Origin: Verrucomicrobiota bacterium
GTDB taxonomy: Bacteria > Verrucomicrobiota > Verrucomicrobiia > Verrucomicrobiales > Verrucomicrobiaceae
Reading direction: 5' to 3'
DNA length: 64,000 bases
Assembly: GCA_025360015.1 (NCBI GenBank)
Contig: JANYCZ010000002.1
Location: 1-64,000 of the forward strand
Position numbers and translations under genes: made by a program. The notes beneath the pieces are model-generated. The model worked only from the letters and a program-made list of their open reading frames with translations, was not told the origin of the DNA and did not search any database. Below are positions 1 through 9,740 of this stretch, one piece after another; the stretch's first letter is position 1; each line of letters starts with the position of its first letter.

Positions 1-1
1 T

Positions 2-982
2 CATGTGATGTCTCGCACCTGCGGCGGGGAGGTGCTGTTTGATGAGGTGGAGAAGGAGGCGCTGCGGCGGGTGATCTGGCGCATGGCGGAGTTCTCCGGC
101 ATCAAGGTGGTGACCTATTGTGTGATGGGAAATCACTTCCACCTCCTGGCAGAGGTGCCGCACCGGGAGACGTGGCTGGAGCGATTTGCGGGACCGGAGG
201 GTGAGGCGAAGTTGTTTGAGCATCTGCGCACGCTCTACAGCCGTGCTTATCTGGGACTGCTGCAGGATGAACTGGCGGATCTGCGTGCGCGGGGAATGAC
301 GGTGCTGGCGGAGCAGCGGGTGGCGGCGCTGAAGAAGCGCTTTTGCGATCTGTCGCTCTTCGTCAAAGAAATCAAAGAGCGTTTCAGCCGGTGGTACAAC
401 AAGCGGCATGGCAGACGCGGTACGCTGTGGATGGACCGCTTTAAAAGCGTGCTGGTGGAGGGCAAGGGTGAGGTGCTGCGCACGATGGCGGCGTACATTG
501 ATTTGAATCCGGTGCGCGCTGGCGTTGTGAAGGACCCGAAGGACTACCGCTGGTGCGGGTATGCAGAGGCGCTGGGCGGCAGCCGCAGGGCGCAGCGTGG
601 CCTGTGCAAGGCGCTGAGCAAGCCGGTGGACGGGTGGAAGAGCGCGGGCGTGGCGGAGGCGTATCGCTGCCTGCTGCATGATGAGGGGCGGGAGGTGAAG
701 GACGCGCAGAATGAGAACGTGGTAGCACGTGGTATCAGTGCGGAGTCCGCGCGGGCAGTGCTGGCGGAGAAAGGAAAACTCAGCCCGGCGGAGATGGTGC
801 GGCTGCGGGTGCGCTATTTCAGCGACGGCGTGGTGCTGGGGAGCCGTGAGTTTGTGGAGGGCGTGTTCGATGGAAACCGGGAGATGTTCGGTCCGAAGCG
901 CAAGCTGGGGGCGAGACGCATCGCGGAGTCTGCATCTGATTTTTATTCTCTGCGTCAGCTGCGGCTTCGGCCGCTGGGGTGA
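2..982 (+). CDS. REP-associated tyrosine transposase (Y1/HUH family), 5' end outside window
   Basis: This is a single-strand DNA transposase of the IS200-like Y1 family, of the RAYT type that acts on palindromic REP sequences. Counting from the GTG at position 5, the HUH metal-binding motif is NHFH at residues 43-46, and the likely nucleophile is Tyr131 in FSRWYNKR, followed by GTLWMDRF and the family-typical YIDLNPVRAG. The frame is open to the window edge and the visible start reads HVMSR, which matches an internal point of the usual YHVMSRG N-terminal motif, so the true start lies upstream. The C-terminal ~120 residues are an extra domain. Palindromic repeats elsewhere in the window are possible substrates, which is inference only. 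Confidence 0.85.
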   Translation, partial: HVMSRTCGGEVLFDEVEKEALRRVIWRMAEFSGIKVVTYCVMGNHFHLLAEVPHRETWLERFAGPEGEAKLFEHLRTLYSRAYLGLLQDELADLRARGMTVLAEQRVAALKKRFCDLSLFVKEIKERFSRWYNKRHGRRGTLWMDRFKSVLVEGKGEVLRTMAAYIDLNPVRAGVVKDPKDYRWCGYAEALGGSRRAQRGLCKALSKPVDGWKSAGVAEAYRCLLHDEGREVKDAQNENVVARGISAESARAVLAEKGKLSPAEMVRLRVRYFSDGVVLGSREFVEGVFDGNREMFGPKRKLGARRIAESASDFYSLRQLRLRPLG

Positions 983-1183
983 AGGGATCTCTCATCATGA
1001 ATGCACCCTCGACTTCGGTCTGTGCCCTCTTCGCCATTTGCAGCACCCTTCCCTGCCCGCCATTGGCCGCACACTGCAAGATTCGATCCCGATCGCTCCA
1101 AACCACAACTGAGTACATTGCCAGCATCGAGCAACATTGCCCAACCACGTGAAACAACTCAGGCAACCTGAAAGCAACCGCCC

Positions 1184-1293
1184 CTTCACTCACCACCCGC
1201 CGCTCAGGGCTTTGACCAAGGATTGGTGAAGAAGGTGATGGTCAGTGCCACTGCGCTTCACTCACCACCCGCCGCCCAGGGCTTTGACCAGGG
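1184..1293. repeat. 72-bp-spaced partial duplication of the 3' end of the efflux outer-membrane gene
   Basis: A 38-bp segment at 1184-1221 recurs at 1256-1293 with two mismatches. The second copy is the 3' end of the outer membrane factor gene, encoding LVKALGGGW and the stop. The first copy, read on the minus strand, would encode LVKALSGGW and a stop. It looks like a short tandem duplication of the gene terminus that left a fossil tail downstream of the functional stop codon. Confidence 0.75.
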
Positions 1294-2668
1294 CCACGGT
1301 GGCATTGAGACGGCGGGAGCGGATGTTGATGGCGCTGACTTCGGCATTGAGTGCGACGGCCTGGGCGGTGGTAACGTTGATGTAGCTCAGGGTACCCGCT
1401 TCATACTGGTTGCTGGTGATGCGCTCGCTCTCGCGGGCGGCACGCACCGCTTCGTCCTGGGCGGCTGATTCAGCGGCAAGGATGCGCAGGGTGGACAGCG
1501 CGTCTTCGGACTCCTGCATGGCGGTCAGCACGGCCTGCCGGTAGTCGGCGACGGCCTGCCTCCAGGTGGCATCTGCCTGTGCTTTGGCGGCAATCCGCTG
1601 GCCGCTGTCAAGAAGGGCAAAGGCGGCATCAGGACCGAAGGACCAGAAATTGTTCCCTTGCGCAAACAGGTTGGTCAGCGCGCGCCAGCCGGTCGCGGCC
1701 TGCAGGGAGATGACGGGGAAAAAGGCGGCGATGGCGGCACCGATGCGCTCATTGGCTGCCGCCACACGCCGCTCACCTGCGGCGATGTCGGGACGGCGCT
1801 GCAGCAGCGTGGAGGGAGTGTTGGCCGGCAGCGAGGGAATGTGGGAGGCGAGGGTGGCAGGCTTCAGGCCAAAATCGGCCGGAGCACGACCGGTCAGCAC
1901 GGCGATGGCATGTTCCATCGTCGCCCGTATCACACCGGTTTCGATCAGGGCGGCACGCGAAGTCGCGAGCTGGGTCGCTGCGAGTGCGACATCCGCTTCG
2001 GAGGCCACGCCCTGGGCTTTGCGGTTCTGCGTGAGTTGCAGTGACTTGTTGTAGCTGGCCACCTGGCGTTCGAGCAGGTTTCTCTGGGCATCCGCCGCAC
2101 GCAGCGAAAAATAGCTCTGCGCCGCCTGCGCTTGCAGGGTGAGGCGAGTGGACTCCACATCTGCCTGCACCGCCTCGACGTCTGCCTTGGTGGCCTTGGC
2201 GGTATGTCGCAGGCGTCCCCAGAGATCGATCTCCCAGTTGGCGGTGGCCCCCACGGATTGAATGCTCTTCACGCCTGACCCGGCCCTGGCAGCGTTGATG
2301 GAGTTCGCGCTGGAGCCGCCGCCGAGTGCACCGCTCTTGTTCACGGTGTAGTCGCTGGTGAGAGAGGCGGTCGGCAGAAAGGCGAGCTTGGCAGCGGTGA
2401 GCAGGGCCGAGGTCTGCTGCGCCTTCGCGACGGCGGACTGCAGGGACTGGTTGGAGACCTCCAGGCTGGCCATGATGGCATCCAGATCGCTGTCATGAAA
2501 AATACTCCACCATTTGCCGCGTGGCAGATGATCGGCTGGCTGCGCGACTTTCCAGCCAGAGCCTTCCTTGAATTTCGACGGCAGGGTCATCGCCGGAGCT
2601 TGCTTCTTTGGACTGAAACTGCAGCCGGCTGCGGCAAGCAGCAGCATGCTGGAAATAAGGCGGTTCAT
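1262..2668 (-). CDS. RND efflux outer membrane factor, NodT/OprM family lipoprotein
   Basis: This is the trimeric outer membrane channel of a tripartite RND pump, which carries substrates from the periplasm to the outside. The first 16 residues form a lipoprotein signal peptide with lipobox LAAAGC, so the mature protein would be lipid-anchored at Cys16. The 468-aa length, a WWSIFHDSDLD motif near residue 53, the long helical repeats and an LLQRRPDIAAGERRV segment are typical of NodT-type factors. Its ATG overlaps the stop of the upstream mdtC-like gene by 4 nt (ATGA), so the two are probably translationally coupled. The very 3' end is partly duplicated just downstream. Confidence 0.93.
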   Translation of the reverse strand: MNRLISSMLLLAAAGCSFSPKKQAPAMTLPSKFKEGSGWKVAQPADHLPRGKWWSIFHDSDLDAIMASLEVSNQSLQSAVAKAQQTSALLTAAKLAFLPTASLTSDYTVNKSGALGGGSSANSINAARAGSGVKSIQSVGATANWEIDLWGRLRHTAKATKADVEAVQADVESTRLTLQAQAAQSYFSLRAADAQRNLLERQVASYNKSLQLTQNRKAQGVASEADVALAATQLATSRAALIETGVIRATMEHAIAVLTGRAPADFGLKPATLASHIPSLPANTPSTLLQRRPDIAAGERRVAAANERIGAAIAAFFPVISLQAATGWRALTNLFAQGNNFWSFGPDAAFALLDSGQRIAAKAQADATWRQAVADYRQAVLTAMQESEDALSTLRILAAESAAQDEAVRAARESERITSNQYEAGTLSYINVTTAQAVALNAEVSAINIRSRRLNATVALVKALGGGW

Positions 2669-5600
2669 AGAGTGACTGGAGCGGGATCGGCTGGCATGGA
2701 GGGGGCCGGGGGATGTTTCTTCAAAAAGCGCAACCGCAGGCCGTCAAGGAACAAGTACACCACCGGCGTGGTGTAAAGCGTGAGCACCTGGCTGACGAGC
2801 AGGCCGCCGACGACGGCGACGCCAAGAGGCCTGCGCAACTCAGAACCCACACCGGTGCCGAGCGCCAGGGGCAATGCACCCAGCAAAGCGGCGCAGGTCG
2901 TCATCAAAATGGGGCGCAGGCGCAGCTGGCAGGCTTCAAAGATGGCCTGGAAGGAATCGAGCCCGCGCTCGCGCTCGCTGAGCAGTGCGAAGTCGATCAT
3001 CATGATGGCGTTCTTTTTCACGATGCCGATGAGGAGGAAGATGCCGATCATGGCCATGACGGTGAAGTCCATGCCGCACACGGTCAGCGCCAGCAGAGCG
3101 CCCGCGCCGGCGGAAGGCAGCGTGGAAAGGATGGTCAGCGGATGCAGGAAGCTTTCATACAGGATGCCCAGGATCAGGTAGATGACGATGAGAGCCGTGA
3201 GGATGAGCACCGGCTGGCTGTCCAGCGAGGCCTGGAACGCGCCCGCCGTGCCGGCAAACACGCGCTGCACGTCTTCGGGAATGTGGAGTTTGTTCACCGC
3301 ATTGGTGACGGCCTCGGTGGCCTGGGCAAAGGCCACGCCGGGCGGGATGTTGAACGAAAAGGTCAGCGCCGCGAACTGCCCCTGGTGGCTGATGGACAGC
3401 GCGGAAGGCGCGGACACCCAGTGGGAGAGCTGGTTCAAAGGCACCAGCTTGCCGGAGGTGGCACGCACCATCACCTGCTCAAACGCGCCGGGGTCATCGT
3501 TTTGCGAAGCCTCCAGAATCACGCGATACTGGTTCAAAGGAGCATAGATGGTGGAAACCATGCGCTGGCCGAAAGAGCTGTTCAGCACGCTGTCCAGCGC
3601 ACTCATGGTCACGCCGAGGCGGGCGCAGGCGTCACGGTCAATGATGAGCTTGGTCACGGTGCCCTTGTCCTCGAAGTCACTGTTCACATCCACGAGTTCC
3701 TTCAGGCCGAGCAGGGCCATGCGCACCTTCGGCTCCCACTGGCGCAGGGTGTCCACATCCCCGGCCTGCAGGGTGTATTGATACAGGGCACGGCTGGAGC
3801 GCCCGCCGATGCGCAGATCCTGGGAGGGCTGGAGCAGCAGCGTGGCTCCGGCGATCTTGGAGAGCTTGACGCGAAAGCGTGCCAGCACCACATCGACCGA
3901 ATCACGCTCCTTGATCGGCTTGAGGGCGATGAAGACCCGGCCGCTGTTCTTCGGCCCGCCCATGCGCGAATCCGAGCCGCAGCTGGCATTGACTTTGGCC
4001 ACCGCTGGATCGTCCTGCGCAATCTTGGCGATGGCGATGATTTTCTCCCGCATGGCCTGGAAGGAGATGTTCTGATCCGCATTGATGTTGCCGATGAGCA
4101 GTCCGTTGTCTTGCTGCGGAAAGAAGCCCTTCGGGATGGTCACATACAGCCAGACTGTCAACCCCACGATGCCGATCAGCGCTGTCAAAGTCAGCCAGTG
4201 GTGCCGCAGCGCGGTGTGCAGGGTGTGCGCATAGAATGACTGCACCCAGTGGAAGATGCCGTCTGAGAGACGCGCAAAATATCCTGGCTTGTAGCCTTCC
4301 TTTTCAGGGCTCAGCAGCCGCGCGCACATCATCGGCGTGGTGGTCAGCGACACGACCAGCGAGACCGCGATGGCCACGGAGAGCACCACGGCAAACTCAC
4401 GGAACAGCAAACCCATGAGGCCGCCCATGAGCAGGATGGGGATGAAGACGGCGATGAGCGAGACGCTCATCGAAATGACGGTGAAGGTCACCTCCCGCGT
4501 CCCCTGGATCGCTGCCTCCATCACGGGCATGCCGGCCTCCACATGACGCGTGATGTTTTCCAGCACGACGACGGCGTCATCCACGACGAAGCCGGTGCTG
4601 ATCGTGAGCGCCATGAGCGAAAGATTGTCCAGGCTGTAGCCGCAGAGATACATGACCCCAAAGGTGCCAATCAGCGAAACCGGCACCGCCACGCCCGGGA
4701 TCAGGGTGGCCCGCACCCGGCGCAGGAAGGCAAACACCACGAGGATCACCAGCGCGGTGGCGATCAGCAGCGAGTACTGCACGTCCTCGATGGAGGCACG
4801 GATCGTCACCGTGCGCTCCATGGTGATGCCCAGATCCATCGAGCCAGGCATCATCACCTTCAGCCGTGGCATCAGCGCTTTGATCTTGTCCACCACCTCG
4901 ATGATGTTTGCCCCGGTCTGGCGGAAGACGATCAGTGAGACGGAAATCTTGCCGTTGGTGCTGCCGTAGTTGAAGGCATCCTGCACGGAGTCCGTCACCT
5001 CGCCAAGATCCGTCAGGCGCACTGCCGCGCCGTTGCTGTAGCTGACGATGACGCTTTTGTACTCCTCCGCCAGGGAGAGCTGATCGCTGGCCAGGACCTG
5101 CCAGCGCCGGTGCACATCCTCCACCATGCCTTTGGGCCGGTTCACATTCGCGCCGACGATGGCGGTGCGCACATCATCCATGGTGAGATTTGCCCGGGTT
5201 AGCGAGGGCATGTTCATCGTGGCGCGCACTGCGGGCAGCGAACTGCCGCCGATGCTCACATTGCCCACGCCATCGATCTGCGAAATCTTCTGTGCGATGA
5301 CGGTCGAAGCGACGTCATACATCTGCCCGGAGGTGTCCACATCCGAAGTCAGCGCCATGATCATGATCGGCGAATCCGAGATGTTCATTTTGCGGTAGGT
5401 CGGATTCCCCGGCATGCCGGTGGGCAGCAGACTGCGTGCCGCATTGATGGCGGCCTCCACATCCCGCGCGGCGCTGTCCACGTCCCGGGTGATGTCAAAC
5501 TGCAGGCTGATGCTGGTGCTGCCCTGCGAGGAGGAAGAGGTCATCTCCGTGATCCCGGCGATGCGCCCCAGCGTGCGCTCCAGCGGTGTGGCCACGGTGG

Positions 5601-5781
5601 CGGCCATGGTCTCCGGACTTGCGCCCGGCAGAGAGGCCGAGACGGAGATGGAGGGCATGTCCACCTGCGGCAGCGGCGACACCGGCAGGTTCATGTAGGC
5701 CAGAGCACCCGACAACGCGATCGCCAGCGTGGCGAGCGTGGTCGCCACGGGACGGTGGATGAAGGTGTCCGTAAAGCTCAT
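2665..5781 (-). CDS. mdtC: RND multidrug efflux permease, MdtC-like
   Basis: This is a proton-driven inner membrane pump subunit of the hydrophobe/amphiphile efflux family, 1038 aa. It resembles MdtC of E. coli closely along its length: an N-terminal FIHRPVATTL segment, SASLPGASPETM, RTLGRIAGITEMTSSSS, and the transmembrane GFVVDDAVVVLENI segment, whose paired aspartates are the proton-relay residues. In E. coli MdtB and MdtC form a mixed trimer, and the MdtB-like partner here lies upstream, separated by a VapBC pair. The gene starts at an ATG and ends in a 4-nt overlap with the outer membrane factor gene. Confidence 0.93.
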   Translation of the reverse strand: MSFTDTFIHRPVATTLATLAIALSGALAYMNLPVSPLPQVDMPSISVSASLPGASPETMAATVATPLERTLGRIAGITEMTSSSSQGSTSISLQFDITRDVDSAARDVEAAINAARSLLPTGMPGNPTYRKMNISDSPIMIMALTSDVDTSGQMYDVASTVIAQKISQIDGVGNVSIGGSSLPAVRATMNMPSLTRANLTMDDVRTAIVGANVNRPKGMVEDVHRRWQVLASDQLSLAEEYKSVIVSYSNGAAVRLTDLGEVTDSVQDAFNYGSTNGKISVSLIVFRQTGANIIEVVDKIKALMPRLKVMMPGSMDLGITMERTVTIRASIEDVQYSLLIATALVILVVFAFLRRVRATLIPGVAVPVSLIGTFGVMYLCGYSLDNLSLMALTISTGFVVDDAVVVLENITRHVEAGMPVMEAAIQGTREVTFTVISMSVSLIAVFIPILLMGGLMGLLFREFAVVLSVAIAVSLVVSLTTTPMMCARLLSPEKEGYKPGYFARLSDGIFHWVQSFYAHTLHTALRHHWLTLTALIGIVGLTVWLYVTIPKGFFPQQDNGLLIGNINADQNISFQAMREKIIAIAKIAQDDPAVAKVNASCGSDSRMGGPKNSGRVFIALKPIKERDSVDVVLARFRVKLSKIAGATLLLQPSQDLRIGGRSSRALYQYTLQAGDVDTLRQWEPKVRMALLGLKELVDVNSDFEDKGTVTKLIIDRDACARLGVTMSALDSVLNSSFGQRMVSTIYAPLNQYRVILEASQNDDPGAFEQVMVRATSGKLVPLNQLSHWVSAPSALSISHQGQFAALTFSFNIPPGVAFAQATEAVTNAVNKLHIPEDVQRVFAGTAGAFQASLDSQPVLILTALIVIYLILGILYESFLHPLTILSTLPSAGAGALLALTVCGMDFTVMAMIGIFLLIGIVKKNAIMMIDFALLSERERGLDSFQAIFEACQLRLRPILMTTCAALLGALPLALGTGVGSELRRPLGVAVVGGLLVSQVLTLYTTPVVYLFLDGLRLRFLKKHPPAPSMPADPAPVTL

Positions 5782-5842
5782 GTGCTATTCGTCCGTCAGA
5801 CGCGGGTTAAATGGCCTCATTGAATCTGGAAGCGATGGTTGA

Positions 5843-6301
5843 TCACAGGGCCCAGTTTTCACAGCGAAGCCCCCTGACGCGTTTAAATTCCTTGATGTTG
5901 TTGGTCACCAGCACCGCCGACAAGGCCAGCGCATGAGCCGCAATCAGCAGTTCATTAGGGCCGATACCCTGCCCCTTTGCCTCCAATGAAGAACGCACTT
6001 CTCCGTAGTGATGCGCAGGACCCTCAGAGCCGAAATCAAATTTCACGAACGGTGCAAGGATATGCTTCATACGCGCACGTTCGGCACTTGGTTCATCAGC
6101 ACTGCAGACGCCGAACTCAAGCTCAGCGACCGTTATGGCGGAAAGTCCGATGACATCGCCGTCCGCAGCATGCAGCCTGCAGGCGTTGAGAATCCGCTTC
6201 CCAATCTCGTGGCGCAGCAGATGCTTGTCAGACCTCGGCAGCTTGATGCTCAGGCCGCGCATCATCAGAGTGGCTGTATCAGTGTCGAGGAGGCAGATCA
6301 T
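5843..6301 (-). CDS. vapC: VapC-type PIN-domain toxin
   Basis: This is a 152-aa PIN-domain ribonuclease of the type II VapBC class, which cleaves specific RNAs when released from its antitoxin. Acidic residues fit the active site: Asp6 in LLDTDT, Glu60 in ITVAELEFG and Glu117 in GPNELLIAAHA, where most relatives have Asp. The closing VTNNIKEFKRVRGLRCENW is characteristic. Its ATG overlaps the vapB stop by 4 nt. The pair sits between the mdtB-like and mdtC-like genes in the same orientation, so it may be co-transcribed with the pump or may drive the downstream pump gene from its own promoter. Confidence 0.92.
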   Translation of the reverse strand: MICLLDTDTATLMMRGLSIKLPRSDKHLLRHEIGKRILNACRLHAADGDVIGLSAITVAELEFGVCSADEPSAERARMKHILAPFVKFDFGSEGPAHHYGEVRSSLEAKGQGIGPNELLIAAHALALSAVLVTNNIKEFKRVRGLRCENWAL

Positions 6302-6546
6302 GGGTCGTCACTCCAGGCACGCTTTTCGAGTTTGAGATTGTGGTTCCGGCTCTGCATCGCTTTGAAAAAGGACTCGGAGATGCCCTGACAGGCTTCTTCA
6401 CAGGCATCCCATGGATCACGCTCGGAGATCAGAATGCCCTCGGGGACTCGTTTCAGTGTCACCACGCTCCCGGACACCCGGAAATCCTTGGGCAGGCGAA
6501 TGGCCTGGCTGCGACCGTTCATGAAAACTTTGGCTCTGGCGCTCAT
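6298..6546 (-). CDS. vapB: VapB-type antitoxin (AbrB/SpoVT-like)
   Basis: This is an 82-aa antitoxin with an N-terminal swapped-hairpin AbrB fold, seen in AKVFMNGRSQAIRLPKDFRVSG, followed by an acidic C-terminal segment that would wrap the VapC active site. An upstream start at 6612 would add 22 residues that do not look like the family, so the ATG at 6546 is preferred. A palindrome overlapping this start codon could be the autoregulatory operator. No strong Shine-Dalgarno sequence is visible. Confidence 0.88.
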   Translation of the reverse strand: MSARAKVFMNGRSQAIRLPKDFRVSGSVVTLKRVPEGILISERDPWDACEEACQGISESFFKAMQSRNHNLKLEKRAWSDDP

Positions 6547-6563
6547 GGCATGATCTATACCAT
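6545..6563 (-). promoter_or_regulatory. Candidate VapBC operator palindrome
   Basis: An imperfect inverted repeat, TGGCAT-N5-ATACCA with matching outer bases, overlaps the vapB start codon. VapB antitoxins bind inverted repeats close to their own promoters, so this is a likely operator. Eleven of the twelve arm bases fit a perfect palindrome of the form TGGYAT/ATRCCA. Confidence 0.5.
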
Positions 6564-6608
6564 CTGATACGACCAGACGCGAAGAGATTGTGAGGTGGGC
6601 AGGAATGC

Positions 6609-9600
6609 TCATGCGATGGCAGGAAGGGCGGTCGCCGCAGGCTCCTTGGCCTGCTCCTTTTTATGAGAAGGCACAAAGCGGTCGAACATCAGATAAATGA
6701 CCGGCGTGGTGAAGAGCGTGAGCAGCTGGCTGACGAGCAGGCCGCCGACCATGGTGAGCCCCAGGGGATGGCGCAACTCAGAGCCTTCGCCGTTGCCAAT
6801 CATGAGTGGCAGCGCGCCGAGCAGGGCTGCCAGCGTGGTCATCAAGATGGGGCGGAAGCGCAGCAGGCAGGCCTGGTAGATCGCCTCACGCGGTGGCATG
6901 TTGTGCTCACGCTCCGCCTCGATGGCGAAGTCGATCATCATGATGGCGTTCTTTTTCACGATGCCGATCAGCAGCACGATGCCAATGATGGCCATGACGC
7001 CGAGTTCCGTGTGGGTGACTTCCAATGCGAGCAGCGCACCCACCGCAGCGGATGGCAGGGTGGAAAGAATCGTCAGCGGATGGATGAAGCTCTCATACAA
7101 GATGCCGAGCACGAGGTACATGACGACCACGGCGGCAAAGATGAGCAGCAGCTGGTTGTTCAGCGCGCCTTGAAACGCCAGCGCTGTACCAGCAAAGGCA
7201 GTCTCGATGCTTTCGGGCATGTTCATGCCATCCTTCACGCGCTTAATTTCCGCCACCGCAGCCCCGAGCGAAGCACCGGGCGCCAGATTGAAGGACACCG
7301 TCGCTGCGGGAAACTGATCCTGATGCGCGATGGCGAGCTCCGCCGGTTCTTCGACGACGCTGGAAATCGTATTCAGCAGCACCTGCTGGCCGCTGGTGGA
7401 AGGCACGCGCACCTGATCAAACGCGGCAAGCCCGACCTGAAATTCACGATCATGCTCCAGCACCACGCGGTACTGGCCGCTCTGGGTGAAAATCGTCGAG
7501 ACGAGCCGCTGCCCAAACGCATTGTAGAGCGCGGCGTCAATGGCGGCGACGGTGACACCGAGGCGGCTGGCGACTTCACGGTCAATGACCACACGCGCCT
7601 GCAGGCCTTTGTCGAGCAGATCATCCGCCACGTCCGCCACCAGCGGGGACTTCTTCAGCTCTTCCACGAGCTGATGCGTCCACTTCTGCAAGGAGGCGAT
7701 GTCGGGAGACTGCAGCGTGTATTGAAATTGCGTGCGGCTCACGCGGTCCTCGATGTTCAAATCCTGCACGGGCTGCAGATAAAGCTGTACGCCGGGAAGA
7801 AGGTTGGCCTTGTCCTGCAAACGGCGGACGACCTGCATCGCGGTCACATCACGGTCATGCCGGGACTTGAGATTGATGAGCATGCGGCCGCTGTTGGGCG
7901 TGGTGTTCACGCCATCCACGCCGATGAAGGATGAGACGCTGACCACGGCGGGATCATGCAGCACCAGATCCGCCAGCTCCTGCTGCCTGCGCCCCAGCTC
8001 GGAGAAGGACACATTCTGCGGCGCCTCGACAAAGGCCTGGATGATCCCGGTGTCCTGGGACGGGAAGAAGCCCTTGGTCACGTTGACATACAGCACGCCG
8101 GTGGCCACCAGCGTGGCGACAAAAACGAGCATCATCGTCGCGCCATGATCCAGCACGACGCGCAGTACGCTGCCATAGACCTTGATGATCGCATCAAAGC
8201 CGCGCGCCACCCGCTGGGCGATGGGCCCTTCCTCGCCCTGCTTCAGCAGGCGGGCGCACATCATCGGCGTCAGCGTGAGCGAGACGATGGCGGAGATCAC
8301 GATGGAAATGGCGAGTGTGATGGCAAACTCACGGAAGAGCCGCCCCACCACGTCCTGCATGAAGAGCAGCGGAATGAGCACGGCGATCAGCGAGATGGTG
8401 AGGGAGATGATGGTGAAGCCGATCTGCCGCGCGCCTTTGAGCGCGGCCTCCAGCGGTGCCTCCCCGTGCTCAATGTAGCGCGCGATGTTTTCAATCATCA
8501 CGATGGCGTCATCCACGACGAAGCCGGTGGCGATGGTGAGCGCCATGAGCGTCAGATTGTTCAGACTGAAACCGCAGATCCACATGACGGCAAAGGTACC
8601 GATGAGCGAAAGAGGCACGGCCACCGCCGGGATGATGGTAGCCCGCAGGCTGCGCAGGAAAACAAAGATGACCGCGACGACGAGGCCGATGGAAAGCAGG
8701 AGCTCATACTGCACATCCTCCACGGAGGCACGGATGGTGGTCGTCCGGTCCGTGAGAATCTGGACATTCACCGCCTGCGGCAGGCTTTCACTCAGCTTGG
8801 GGAGCAGCGCCTTGATGCGGTTTGCCACCTCAATGACGTTGGCACCGGGCTGGCGCTGCACATTGACGATCACCGCCGGCTGCACATCCGCCCAGGCGGC
8901 CAGGCGTACATTTTCGGCATCATCCACCACATCGGCCACGTCGATAACGCGCACGGCGGCGTTGTTGCGCCAGGCGATGACGAGGTTGCGGTAGTCATCG
9001 GCGGAGAGCAGCTGGTCGTTCGCATCCACCGTGCTGCTGCGGGTGGCATTGTCGAAGCCGCCCTTGGGCTGGTTCACATTGCCCGCGACGATGGCGTTGC
9101 GCAGATCCTCGGTGCTCAGGCCGCGTGAGGCGAGGGCCACCGGATTGGCGCGAATGCGCACCGCAGGGCGCATGCCGCCGCTGAGGGAGACGAGACCCAC
9201 CCCGGAAATCTGCGAGAGCTTGGGCACCAGCCGGGTGTCGGCGGCATCCTGCACCTTGATCAAGGGCAGCGTCTGCGAAGTCAGCGCCATCGAGATGATG
9301 GGCGCATCCGCTGGATTGACCTTGTTGTAGATCGGCGGATTGGGCAGATCTATGGGCAGCAATGTTTGAGCCGCATTGATCGCCGCCTGCACGCTCTGCT
9401 CCGCAATGTCCAGCCCCAGCCCGAGCGTGAACCGCAGGGTGATCACGGATGAGCCGCCGCTGCTGATGGAGTACATCTGTGACAGGCCGGGCATCTGCCC
9501 AAACTGGCGCTCCAGCGGCGCGGTGATGGAGGACGTCATGACCTCTGGCCCGGCACCGGGATACAGGGTGACGACCTGGATGGTGGGGTAATCCACCTGC

Positions 9601-9713
9601 GGCAGCGCCGCCACGGGCAGCAGCCGGTAGGCCAGTCCGCCGACCAGAAGCACCGCCACCATCAGCAAGGTGGTGGCGACGGGACGCTCGATGAAAATGC
9701 GGGAGGGATTCAT
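6609..9713 (-). CDS. mdtB: RND multidrug efflux permease, MdtB-like
   Basis: This is the second proton-driven pump subunit, 1034 aa. It matches E. coli MdtB better than Mdt[18 protein letters not shown] at the N-terminus, [52 protein letters not shown] and [19 protein letters not shown], the last with the paired transmembrane aspartates. The C-terminus ends in a conserved [15 protein letters not shown] segment and a short basic tail. It starts 27 nt after the adaptor stop. The order adaptor-MdtB-MdtC-outer membrane factor resembles the E. coli mdtABC layout apart from the inserted vapBC. Confidence 0.93.
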   Translation of the reverse strand: MNPSRIFIERPVATTLLMVAVLLVGGLAYRLLPVAALPQVDYPTIQVVTLYPGAGPEVMTSSITAPLERQFGQMPGLSQMYSISSGGSSVITLRFTLGLGLDIAEQSVQAAINAAQTLLPIDLPNPPIYNKVNPADAPIISMALTSQTLPLIKVQDAADTRLVPKLSQISGVGLVSLSGGMRPAVRIRANPVALASRGLSTEDLRNAIVAGNVNQPKGGFDNATRSSTVDANDQLLSADDYRNLVIAWRNNAAVRVIDVADVVDDAENVRLAAWADVQPAVIVNVQRQPGANVIEVANRIKALLPKLSESLPQAVNVQILTDRTTTIRASVEDVQYELLLSIGLVVAVIFVFLRSLRATIIPAVAVPLSLIGTFAVMWICGFSLNNLTLMALTIATGFVVDDAIVMIENIARYIEHGEAPLEAALKGARQIGFTIISLTISLIAVLIPLLFMQDVVGRLFREFAITLAISIVISAIVSLTLTPMMCARLLKQGEEGPIAQRVARGFDAIIKVYGSVLRVVLDHGATMMLVFVATLVATGVLYVNVTKGFFPSQDTGIIQAFVEAPQNVSFSELGRRQQELADLVLHDPAVVSVSSFIGVDGVNTTPNSGRMLINLKSRHDRDVTAMQVVRRLQDKANLLPGVQLYLQPVQDLNIEDRVSRTQFQYTLQSPDIASLQKWTHQLVEELKKSPLVADVADDLLDKGLQARVVIDREVASRLGVTVAAIDAALYNAFGQRLVSTIFTQSGQYRVVLEHDREFQVGLAAFDQVRVPSTSGQQVLLNTISSVVEEPAELAIAHQDQFPAATVSFNLAPGASLGAAVAEIKRVKDGMNMPESIETAFAGTALAFQGALNNQLLLIFAAVVVMYLVLGILYESFIHPLTILSTLPSAAVGALLALEVTHTELGVMAIIGIVLLIGIVKKNAIMMIDFAIEAEREHNMPPREAIYQACLLRFRPILMTTLAALLGALPLMIGNGEGSELRHPLGLTMVGGLLVSQLLTLFTTPVIYLMFDRFVPSHKKEQAKEPAATALPAIA

Positions 9714-9740
9714 GCGACAGGCTTCATGCGGTTGCAGCGA

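Noticed and set aside
2713..4239. Open frame of 508 codons on the plus strand opposite the mdtC-like gene
   Set aside because: It is His/Gln/Arg-rich shadow coding; the minus-strand frame gives a full MdtC-like pump.
7956..9128. Open frame of 390 codons on the plus strand opposite the mdtB-like gene
   Set aside because: The reading is a His/Asp/Gly-rich shadow of the MdtB-like frame with no domain of its own.
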